A DNA stretch of 64,000 bases, taken from Euwallacea fornicatus (lineage: Eukaryota > Arthropoda > Insecta > Coleoptera > Curculionidae). Shown here piece by piece: positions 12,739 to 23,300 of this stretch. A program made the translations under genes and the position numbers. The notes below the pieces were generated by a model. That model saw only the letters and a list, made by a program, of their open reading frames with translations. It was not told the DNA's origin and made no database searches. How positions within the stretch are numbered: position 1 is the first letter of the stretch; each line of letters opens with the position of its first letter. The stretch spans positions 1,240,001 through 1,304,000 of the forward strand of contig NC_089551.1 of the NCBI RefSeq assembly GCF_040115645.1, in the 5' to 3' direction.

Positions 12739-14502
12739 ATGTCTGTGATGGGAGAGCCAAGCTTTGCCACTTGGGCTGCTCAACGCGCCTCTGGCTATGG
12801 TGGTAATACCTTGCAAATTAATTAATCCACACGTTTACGGCAAGCAAAACCTTTCAGGCAACATTACTGTCGTGGACAAAGTGCCACCTGATATGCTCCA
12901 TATGGTGGACGCCTACTGGTTCCAGTACCCCCCCTTGAACCCTCTGTGGCACGGCATTCTCGGCTTCATGATCGGCGTTCTGGGCTTTATCTCGGTTATA
13001 GGAAATGGCATGGTTAGTCCCGGAAATGGGATAATCCGCATAATAACCAAAAAATCGGTCGCTATCAAGCTCGAAAAACTAAAGAATAAAAATTACAATT
13101 TTGTGTCTTTAAAGCCTCATTTGTCGCCACTGGTCGCACCAATGGATGAATCAAGAAGAGGCTAGTTGACACGTTGTATATAACCATCCTATTCTAGTAC
13201 ACGTTTTTAAATAAATACAGAAAATGTGACGTATACGAGGATTGCAGGTTACTACTTTACATGACCTTAGCACAGTGGTAGAAAATGAGAGTTTCAGCGG
13301 AGTAAATGCAGAAATTTTTCCCTTCCAAACTCGTGACTAATCTTGAAAAACGAGATATGAATTTGCAATCGCAGTACTTATTTTTTCAATTTTCCCCATT
13401 CGGCCTTTCACATTTAAACCTTTTCGTAATACCTAGGTGGTCTACATCTTCACCAGTACCAAAGCCCTTCGCACCCCCTCTAACCTTCTAGTGATTAACT
13501 TGGCATTTTCCGACTTCCTCATGATGTTCACCATGTCACCACCCATGGTCATTAATTGCTACTACGAGACCTGGGTCTTGGGGCCCTTCTTCTGCGAACT
13601 ATATGGCATGTTCGGCTCCTTGTTCGGATGCGCGAGCATCTGGACAATGACCTTCATAGCTCTAGACCGCTACAATGTCATCGTAAAAGGGCTGAGCGCC
13701 ACCCCTTTGACCAAGAAGACTTCCATGCTTCGGATTTTACTTATTTGGGCCATGAGTACTGGGTGGACTATTGCGCCATTGTTTGGATGGAATAGGTATT
13801 GTAGTGTTGGTTGTATTAAAGAGAGTAATTGATTGATTTATCAGATATGTTCCTGAGGGAAACATGACTGCATGTGGCACCGATTATCTCACCAAAGATC
13901 TCCTTAGCAAGAGCTATATTATAGTCTACTCGGTGTTTGTGTATTTCATGCCGCTGCTACTGATTATCTATTCTTATTTCTTCATAGTGCAGGTTTGTCG
14001 CTATACATGTCTAATAAAGTGGTTTCTCGACAAATCTCTTTTCTTAGGCCGTGGCGGCCCATGAGAAGTCGATGCGTGAGCAAGCCAAGAAAATGAATGT
14101 CGCCTCCTTGAGGTCATCCGAAGCAGCACAAACGAGCGCCGAATGCAAACTGGCCAAAATCGCCCTCATGACCATCTCGCTCTGGTTTATGGCCTGGACT
14201 CCTTATCTGGTCACCAACTTTTCCGGCATCTTTGGCAACAGCAAAATCACCCCTTTGGCCACCATTTGGTGCTCGTTGTTCGCTAAGGCCAACGCAGTTT
14301 ATAACCCGATTGTCTATGGAATTAGGTATGTTTCGCATTAAGGATTGTTTTAAGTTAAAGTTTCGTTTGCAGCCATCCCAAGTACCGACAAGTGCTGCAC
14401 AAGAAGTTCCCATCGTTGGCATGCGCCTCAGAGCCGGCTGATGATGCCACCTCGCAGGTTTCGGGGGTGACGAATGTGGCAGAAGAGAAAGTGGCAGCTT
14501 AA
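12739..14502 (+). CDS. Long-wavelength-sensitive rhabdomeric opsin
   Basis: Visual pigment GPCR of insect photoreceptors, coupled to Gq. Six exons: 12739-12802, 12858-13012, 13437-13795, 13845-13992, 14048-14325, 14373-14502, giving 377 residues, the usual length. Seven hydrophobic segments are visible. Diagnostic features are NLAFSDF in helix 2, the long-wavelength block [18 protein letters not shown], conserved Cys 126, DRYNVIVKG (DRY at 150-152), and [17 protein letters not shown] with the retinal-binding Lys at about 322 followed by NPxxY. The N-terminus has an NIT glycosylation site near the second exon. The sequence pattern fits the long-wavelength (green) class rather than UV or blue. 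The 3' end of this gene is partly duplicated downstream. Confidence 0.93.
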
Positions 14503-14536
14503 GCAGATGTATATGTGAATACTATTGTTCTTTTTT

Positions 14537-14542
14537 AATAAA
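14537..14542 (+). terminator. Poly(A) signal of the opsin gene
   Basis: AATAAA 35 bp after the opsin stop codon, followed by CCCTGCAGTTA, a block that is repeated in the relic copy further on. Confidence 0.65.
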
Positions 14543-14671
14543 CCCTGCAGTTAAAATAGTCTTTCATTTCGAATTTTAATTAGTCAATTTGAAGATTTGC
14601 TAACATCTTGACAATAAGGCGTACAAAACTTTCATGGAAGAGCTTTTCACGCCAGGATGTAGATACATTTT

Positions 14672-14775
14672 CCGATAATGTAACCTCTCAGGTTTCAGGG
14701 GTGTAAATATATTGTTTTTTGTTTAACAAATCCTGCAGTTAGAATAGTGTCTTATTTCGAATTTTAATCATTTGC
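14672..14775 (+). pseudogene. Relic duplicate of the opsin 3' end
   Basis: Bases 14675-14704 repeat the last opsin exon (near 14440-14470): translated, the original reads [11 protein letters not shown] and the copy DNVTSQVSGV followed directly by a TAA stop. Two of the codon differences are silent. The copy then lacks about 46 bp and continues with the opsin 3' UTR block CCTGCAGTTAxAATAGT and CATTTCGAATTTTAAT (14732-14770 against 14544-14580). A weaker third match (GGTGTAGAAGTATxTTTT then CTGCAG) is near 14858-14900. Nothing of the upstream opsin exons is found, so this is a broken tandem duplication. Confidence 0.7.
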
Positions 14776-15278
14776 CTTCAAAAGCTCATAACACCTTTGC
14801 CAAATTCTTGACAATATAACGGATAAATTTTCATAGTACAATGTTTCACACCTACAGGGTGTAGAAGTATGTTTTGAAATAAAAATCAGGCTGCAGACAG
14901 AACGCTATCACTCCATACAACTGTTACATAACGCAGGTCTTCAAATTCAAGTATCGTGGGCAATTACATATACCCCGTTTCAAGTGAACATGCATATGGC
15001 CTGAAAGCACAAGAACAGACCGCCATATGCGACGCAGTACCATCGCGTCCACTCCCACCTAAAATACAAGCGACAAATTTGCGGTTCTTCCAAGTTCACG
15101 ATCAACAACGAGAATTCTTCAGCGTGGGTATTGCCGACCTGTTGGACTAATTTCCTGTTTGAATATCGGTTGCTCGCTTGGTTGTCAGGTTTGTCATCGA
15201 CGTAACCGTCTTCAGTTTCGTCTTCTTCTCGGTTTGAACAGCGTATCTTCGGTGAGTTAGCGAGCAATTAAATCGGAC
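14776..15278. other. Spacer between opsin relic and Spätzle-like gene
   Basis: No gene is recognised. Short open frames on both strands around 14956-15267 have no family resemblance. This stretch should contain the promoter of the following gene. Confidence 0.4.
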
Positions 15279-16389
15279 ATGAGCAAAAAACCGTGGAGTT
15301 TATTTAAGTGCGACAATGTGCAACTATACTTTAGGGTGAGTACTTTGTTGAGTTAACGGGAAGTAAGTTAATTGAGAACAATCGGCTATATAAAGAAAAT
15401 CCCACACTTTATTATATTTCCTACAAGGCGCGAAATGTACAGTTAGACAAAAGGTCAATGTTCAGTCAACGCACCAGTACTGTTTTGAGAAAAATGGGTC
15501 ATATCCTTAATCATAATTTCTGTATTTCCAAGACATGTAAAAATTAATGAAATTTCTAGTTGTGCATATTCTTCGGCGGACTAGTAGTGCCCACCTTTGC
15601 CAAACTTCCAACAACATGTAAAGGAGGGGGGCTCAAGTACCTATGGGGAGACGCCTTGCTGGACGACCCCAATTGCATGGGTCCTACCAATCATCCATAC
15701 CCTACGTAAGTAACTTGCATTATTCCACGCAAATTTTCCTTAACTTGAATAATAGGCAAGCCATAGAAAAATCCTTCAAATCCAGCGGCCAATTCACGGG
15801 CACCTTTCGCACTGGGAGATCACAGAAACCCACAATAGACCCATTTCTAACAAGAAGCGCTTTGCTCGCAGCATTTGAGGAAAACCGAGGCGAGAGTCGT
15901 TTAACCGCAAGAAAAGGTAAATTTTAATTATTTCTTTAGTGGATATAACAGGCAAAATAATTGCAGGCAGAGCCCCTACAATGACTTCTTCGAGCACCTG
16001 CGGAGGTATGCCTCCAAGACTATGCAAAACTCGCTACAACACCACTGCCCCCATGTATGGGGTGTCTCTCACGTCTGGCCAACCCGTGACCATAGTGCAG
16101 AAGTTTCCGGATTTACTTCAACAAGTTGTTTTCGAGGTAAACTACTTTGCTATTGCCAACACATTGCAATTATTATCGCATATGTAAATAGGTTTGTGAG
16201 AGTTCGGAATGTGACCTGGTCCGAGGTGAATGCACCCAAACATATGTCCCGTACCTTTTCCTAGTGATTCCCTTAGGACCAGTCACGTTGACGGGGCAAG
16301 ACTACGTGTTAGTTGAAAGTGGCTGCGTTTGCAGGCCCAAATATCCCACTACAGGCCAGGCGCAAACTGCAACGATACCGAAGCTGTAA
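15279..16389 (+). CDS. Spätzle-family cystine-knot secreted protein
   Basis: Probably a secreted Toll-receptor ligand or related cytokine. Five exons join in frame: 15279-15335, about 15560-15705, 15756-15916, 15967-16136, 16192-16389 (243 residues). A hydrophobic run (LCIFFGGLVVPTFA) fits a signal peptide cleaved before a Cys-containing propeptide. The C-terminal domain has the Spätzle layout: RLCKTRY, DLLQQVVFEVCESSEC, GECTQTY and a closing SGCVC pair. This gives the spaced cysteines of a neurotrophin-like knot, with CxC instead of the usual CCxC at the end. Which Spätzle paralog it is cannot be told by eye; a trunk/PTTH-like factor is a less likely alternative. The first exon and the exact edge of exon 2 are the least certain parts. 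Confidence 0.72.
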
Positions 16390-16394
16390 ATATA

Positions 16395-16400
16395 AATAAA
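16395..16400 (+). terminator. Poly(A) signal of the Spätzle-like gene
   Basis: AATAAA five bases after the stop codon. The AT-rich stretch from here to 17098 holds no recognisable gene and probably includes the 3' UTRs of this gene and of the opposing zinc-finger gene. Confidence 0.5.
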
Positions 16401-17098
16401 CTCGGAAAATGTATGATGTGTGGCTGACGCTATTTGTATAATTTATTATTATATGTATTTATTATGTATTTATTAGCACCTGCAAAGACTTTGTTTTTAA
16501 ATTGACTTAACGAGTGTGTGATTAGCCATATAATTGTTCTAAAGTATCTATATAAAGTAATTTAAAAAACATATTGTGCGGTTTTATTACTACTATAAGC
16601 AGAGGAAATTAGTGGACTGAAGTCTGCTCTGTAGTTCAGTCGATTAAAATCAGATGGATCTGATAAACAATCATTTTTTCTGGATTTATAAAATACTATC
16701 AGTTTCTTCTTGATCTCTCTATATTTCCATAAAATTACATAGAGCACGTAAATGGACACACCAACACTATGTATTTACTCTACATAAATACGCACCACAT
16801 GTATCAAAATTGATCGAAACAAATATCATTAAAAATAAAATCACAATAATTGAATTAAAAACGAATACTGAAGCCGGCCCTTTATAATGCCCATTTAAAG
16901 GTGGCTGTTCGAGGGTGTGCGCCGACATCAACCAATCACGTTGTCTGAACGAAAGCATGTGACAGACAGAGCCGGCTTAGGTTTTCAAAACTGATGAAGT
17001 AAAGGTTGATTTTTCCACACTACTGTATGGTGTCATTTTTATTTGTGTTCCATGACACAAACATTTACCACCAGCTCAAATATGTCATCCTCTAGAGC

Positions 17099-19404
17099 TT
17101 AGTATTCTAAAGCAGAAAGATCGTGACCCTTCATTTTATGTTGAGTCTTGATGTGAGTGTATAAAGTTCCGCTATGCGAGTACGATTGATGGCATATCTT
17201 GCAGGTATAAGGTTTCTCGCCAGTATGACGCCTCAAATGACACGTCAAAACGTCTCGCCTGGCAAAACTTTCCTCGCAATGAGGGCAGTGATAGGGCTTC
17301 TCTCCGCTGTGCATCCTCATGTGGATTTTCAGCTTATTACTGGCTGAAAACCTGAAAGTTTCTCGTTTAAAAGTGCACGAAACATTTTGTTGGAAACGAA
17401 CTTTTTCTCGCATAAAGTGCAATCATACGGTTTTTCCCCGGTATGCGAGCGTTTATGACTGATTAAATTGCTAGGCTGAAAAAAGCTTTTCTCGCAGATA
17501 TCGCATTTATACGGTTTCTCCCCAGTGTGCCTGCGAAGGTGGACTCTCAATGCTGTCGGTGCGCTGAATTTCATAGGACAAATCATGCACTCAAACGGTT
17601 TCTCCCCTACAAAGCTGCCGTTGTCAATGTAAACGAGACTACATGTCATTCCAACCTGTATGAATATTTAAATGGACGTTCAAGCCGTGTTTCTCCGAAA
17701 AAGCCTTTCCACAGGTACTGCATAAGTATGGTTTTTCCTTTTTGTGTCTACGTATGTGCGCCTTTAAATTGGCTGCAAATTTGAACTTTTTGTGACACAT
17801 GTCGCACTCGTGAGTGGGCAAAATGTGGCTCGTGTCTGGGCGCGGTTTGGGCTGAAAACGCGATAAAAAGAACTATAATAAAGAATAAACCTAATAACCT
17901 CAATAAACTACCTTATAATTAGGAGGGCGCTCTCCAGTATGAGTCCAAATATGTTTCTTCAAAGTTTCCTTCATTGCAAAGCATTTCTCACAATACAGAC
18001 ACCCATAAGGCCTCTCTCCACTGTGTGATCTCATATGAATCTTGAGCTTTCCACTGTGGTTAAATCTATATTGTGGGTATTAATTAGATGTCAAAACTCG
18101 ACATAAACGTACCGTCTATTGCAAATGGTGCATTCATAAGGTTTTTCGCCAGTGTGAACCCGTTCGTGCTGTTGTACATTAGCCGCCTGAGCAAACGTTT
18201 TAGTACAAAAACGACATTTATAAGGACGCTCCCCAGTGTGGGTTCGAACGTGAACCCTCACGGCACCTTGAGTTCTGAAGCAGGAGCCGCAGTATTTGCA
18301 CATATAGGGACGATCCTCTATGGTTTTACAAGGGTTAAAAATATCAGTTGTAAAAGTGGGTTTGTTGGTGTATGAATGAATATACCTGAATGTGTTGCCA
18401 AATGACTTTTTAATCCATATTTATCAGAATATCCCTTCCCACACATATTACACAAAAATGGTCTCTCTGCTGCATGTTTTTTTTGGTGAGATACTAACAA
18501 ACTTTTTGATTTAAAGGTCTGATCACACTCCTTACATGTATATTCAATGGCAAAGTCTGAATCATCTGAATCATTTTTAGCTGCATCTTCCTGTAAATTA
18601 AACTGCACAGATTAAAAAAGTCAATGGGGCAATGGAATACCCACCCCTTCTGATAAATCATCATCCTCCAAGAACTGAGGTTTACTGTCTTCTATAATGT
18701 CGATACTCTCCTCTTTTTTTACAGATTCATATTCCTGTTTTATCAACAATTTTCAGACCAATTAGCAGTAGTAATGAACTTGAATATTACCTCTGTTTTC
18801 ATGTCCAACTCCAACACACTATTCTTCTTTTCCCTTATTCTAGGAGGGCTAAACTCATTCAAAATTTCTTCAGGTTTAATACATCTGTGCTTATCTAAAT
18901 TTTTTTGAAACTTATAAGACCGACTACACAACTCACAGGTAAACTTAAGAGGCTTTAACAACCTCACTTTTTTCCTTTTTGCCTTGTACTTCTGAATTCT
19001 GAGTGCAAGCACTTCGTCATCACTCTGATCTCCTATGTCATCTACAAACTCAGGCACATCAACAGTAGTTTCATCTTTCACGTTTCCCCATTTTTGTAAA
19101 GTGTTGAAAGATGATTCGCACGTGTATTTGAACTTAACAAGAGATGTGATTTGGGATTCACATTGGTCACAAATGCATTCGGGTAATCCATCTTTAGCAG
19201 ATATCTGTAGATTATTTAATATTAATGTAAACGGTTTTATGAAGGATGTTTAATGTATAGAAAATACACCTTTAATGAGGTAAGCTGCGTTAAGGCGTCA
19301 GCAAAAGTTGAGTTCGTGTCCAGTTCCTGGGTGGAAATTTTGGTGAAGAGAGACACTGAGGGATGCTCTGAAAGGCAGGCGCGACACAACTTTAATTGGT
19401 CCAT
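17099..19404 (-). CDS. ZAD-domain C2H2 zinc-finger protein, 13 canonical fingers
   Basis: A nuclear DNA-binding protein of the insect-expanded ZAD family. Nine exons on the minus strand: 19404-19270, 19204-18791, 18734-18645, 18590-18386, 18317-18113, 18065-17912, 17851-17656, 17606-17402, 17351-17099 (618 residues). The N-terminus has the ZAD zinc ligands CRAC and CICDQC. An acidic linker and a degenerate finger (CELC...HRC) follow, then 13 regular C2H2 fingers joined by TGEKPY-type linkers. An upstream in-frame ATG at 19464 would add 20 residues. The splice in the eleventh regular finger was fixed by the finger spacing: donor after 17402, acceptor before 17351. Three exons are exactly 205 nt long. 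The target and ortholog are unknown; this family evolves quickly. Confidence 0.9.
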
Positions 19405-19464
19405 TTTGGTATGGTTACTATTGTGAAATTGGTGCGGGTTTTCAGTAAAAACTGTTGTTTGCAA

Positions 19465-20272
19465 TAGTTTATATTAAACTGTTGTTATGATTGTTGATAT
19501 TTATGGTTTTTGTTATCTATGCAGGAAAAATGAGGTTAAGAGTTGAATAAATTTGACGTTAATTGTCAAAATTAATATATGTTGATTACACGTCATTAAG
19601 AGTTATGAGGGACCATTTTTCTAAATTTTTGAATAATTTCCCAACTTTTAATTATAAATTATTGAAGTATAATTAGCTATTTACTTAAAATTTATTTTAC
19701 TGAAGTTTCTATAGTTTCATCATGAAGTAAATGCAACTGATGTTGTTAGCATTAGTTCTGTTCCGTTTCTCTATTTTTTTTTAAGAGTAATAAAATCAAT
19801 ACTATATATAAATACTATTAAACATAATATTTTACATGAATGGTAAGATGAAGAAATGTTAAAAAACATATTTAGATTAAATTGTTAATGTGTTTTTAGC
19901 TTTAAGATTAATACTAGAAAAGTATAACTCGCAAAGTTTTTTAATTTTAAATCTTCAATACTTAATAACACTACTAGCGATGTTGTTTCATGTAAATCTG
20001 GCAATGCCGCTCATATTTTTCTTATTTTATTTGTCGAACGTCAAAAAAATTCTTTACCTATGACGTAACAGTGTATTATCAGCTGTCAGAAAATGGCGGA
20101 GTAGAAGGGGGCACGAACTCGACTATTTAATCTTTTCCATGTTAACAAAATTAACTTGTTTATGGGAAAATAATTTCCTGTCGTGACCCCGTTATCAGGC
20201 CTTGATCTTCTTCGGGCCGATAAAGCAATAAGTTCCGTCAGTTCGTTGCGACCGAGCAAAACGTGCGCGTAA
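19465..20272. promoter_or_regulatory. Divergent spacer between zinc-finger gene and Mondo
   Basis: The two genes are transcribed away from each other from this ~0.8-kb AT-rich stretch. The part near 20090-20270 is richer in GC and is likely the Mondo 5' UTR. No specific promoter element can be named with confidence. Confidence 0.4.
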
Positions 20273-20311
20273 ATGCTATGTCGCAGTAAATTTGTCAACA
20301 AACCGGAGATC

Positions 20312-23300
20312 ATGTCCTATTTGGTGCAGCACAAGAGGCTGGATAAACCGGGCCGAGAGTCCATCCATTCGGGACAGTTTATGGTATCCCAATTTGAAGC
20401 CGAAGAACAGGACGACGAAGATAATCTAGCCGTCCCTATTCCCGAGGTCGACGCCAAGACTGTTGTCCCCATTAAGGCCTATTTGCAGGGGACTTTGGAC
20501 GCTTCGAATAGCAGGAACCAGCAACAGCCCATATGTATTGAGCACAGCCTTAGCAAATTGTTTCAATGTATGTCAATAGCCTATAGGTAAGATTTCTTGG
20601 AGTTGAAACTTGTCAGGGTAAAGTTTTTTTGGAAAGTTACTCAGGTTGTGTTTATCACATTTGAATTCTGCGATCTGTGTTTAGTCGCGTTTCAATTATA
20701 TAGAGCTAAAGTAGTCAAAGGTTATGAAGAGCTCCTCTGGTAAGACCACTCAGCATTTTGAAAAGGTCTATATTTCTTTCTACCGAGTGTGAAAGATTAA
20801 ATCATGACTGTATTTTTAGAGAGCAACATTAGAATTACCTATGGATTATTGGCTCAATTGGTTGTTTTAAAACATTGAAAATAATAGTTGAGACAATTGT
20901 CTAGTTCTGATAAAGAGCTAATATTGCATACATACATTTGGTCTAAAACTGTAATGTTACCACTATAATTACAACCTACAATTAAGGTAATTTGACGTCT
21001 AAAGCTAAGTTGTACAGCAATCTCCATTGAAAGAGTTTAGAATCAAAACTATTTACCTCCTTCAACCTGCGTTGATCTACCATATTATTGACTGTGGCCT
21101 GCTGCAGGAAAATGATGAAAAGTTGGAATAATATTTATATTTTTATTTGAAAATGTGTCTGTACCATGAATGCTATTTTAACTGCTGAAACTGGAGAAAA
21201 TATTATTTCTCTCTATATGTTGTGAATTAATACCCTTTGATTTCCTGAATATGTGCCAGCATACTTTAACTTACAGAATCGAATTCAGTTTTGGATATAT
21301 TCAATGTTAATACTATGTTTAACAAGAGGATAATTTTCATGGACAATTGAGCAAACGCTCAGTGTTTATTTCCGGCTTAACAAGCACGTGCATTGTGTCG
21401 CTAAACATGTCTACACTTCTATACTGCTCATAATCAATCAATAAATTATAATTTTATGGAAATGAGCGCGAACATAATTAGTAATTATTCCAAACTACTA
21501 CTACATATTCCCAAACATTTAAATTGACTAATCTTAATAAAACAATCGATTAGTACATTAAAGGTTATCCAAGCAGCGATAAATCAATAGTTTATTAAAC
21601 AAAAATTGTAGAGTCCCTAATTCCTGCCTATTATACATATCTGATATACTTTTTGTGAACAGGCGGGCAACAATAGTTTACCCACCCACCGACTGCCAAA
21701 CCCCCAGCAAGTCATCAATTTCCCTGTTAAAAATTGAAGATTGACCGCTTTGTGCCGAAAAATGGCTCAGTTCATTCTCCACCCCTTAAGACATCTATTA
21801 AATTTGTTTTTATAAAAAACTATTGTGCCAGTGTAAATAATTCCAAAGCTGGCAACATCGCGCTTCGCTTTTATTTCTTAAGCCAGCTGGCATATTTTGA
21901 CAAGACAGTGTGCGGAATAAATAGTATATCCATAGAAACCATTTAAGGAGATCTGAAGGTCCTGTAACATTTAGCGTTGCCAATGAAGGGGCATTTTCGC
22001 ATTATTAAAGCAAAAAGTCTCACTCTCGAAAGCTATTAGGGACGATTGCAAATGTTTAACAATATCAAAGGCATGTAATTAATATGAACTTATTAATTTA
22101 ATGAATTACGGGTAAGTCATATGCTGCAACTGTGTCATTGAAACCTACGTCACAAAAACGATCGAACATGGTTTTAATATAAACAATTTAAATTGTGAAG
22201 TACAAACTCCATGGAGTTGACAACGCCGCGCGTGGCATTTGTTTCTGTAGGTGTCCTGTTGATTTTGACAGGAATGCCAAAGAAACGCGTTTGGGTCAGC
22301 GGCTCTGTTAAACCGAATAAGAAATGTTCAATGTTGATTCCGTCTTTTTCCCGCTTCTTAGTTTCGGCTAACTCTGTCCCTACATTACTATCAAATATTC
22401 AAAATATCCCCCGATCCGCTGCGGTGTCAGTCGGCTTCATAAGGAATTCCATGTAATGTCCTTTGTTGTTACAGTTAGACAAATGAATGTATTATTTATA
22501 CCAAAATTCTGTTTTTAAGATAATAACTGATTGTCGTTTCGTAAGATAAAGAGTATTTATTCGCAACTTATATAGTTGGAAAGTGATGTAACGAGCCAAT
22601 TTAGATAACTCTCGGCAATCAAAATAAAGGAGGATTTCAACTGTATGTGTAGTTATTACTGCAATGGGTGCCCCCCTGAGGTTAATTTTCAAGGTCTCAA
22701 AAATACGGTGCCCCCTTTATCAGAAAGTGTATCTGCGCTGGTCGCAAGGTTCTCCACTGTGCCGGCACACCGGTGTACATCTACCTATATTAGAGTTAAG
22801 CTCGTGTCCCTATATAGGCAGCAATAAATCAAAAATTATCTTTTTTTTTTAAGTGGCTCTCTATAGGAGCAGCCACGATCCACGAGTAAAGAGAGATAAG
22901 TGGAATTCCTTACGTAACAGAAGGGAAAGTGGTGTGCATTTGTTTATGATTCGGAACCTACATATCTGTCACTCAAGATTGACAGTTTGAAATTTGAGAG
23001 TGTTCGTTATTAAAAATCAACGTTCCGAACGCTCCAACCAAATCGCTCGTGCGCCACTATCCAAATCCTTCACTCCCCCTTAAGTAGGCTTAGGGCCGAC
23101 CTGTCAAAGTGCCGTTAAATTTATCTGGCACCTAAACGGCCTTGACTCCGAAGGAAACTCTCTTCCCGATAAACTAGCCGTCACCCGGCTAATTTGGCCC
23201 TTGTTGTCCAGGGTCAATCAACAATTCCGCAAATTAAATTCCTTGTTCCAATAATTGGACTCGTTGTGGTGAATCCAAACAGTACGTCACGTAGTGGCTG

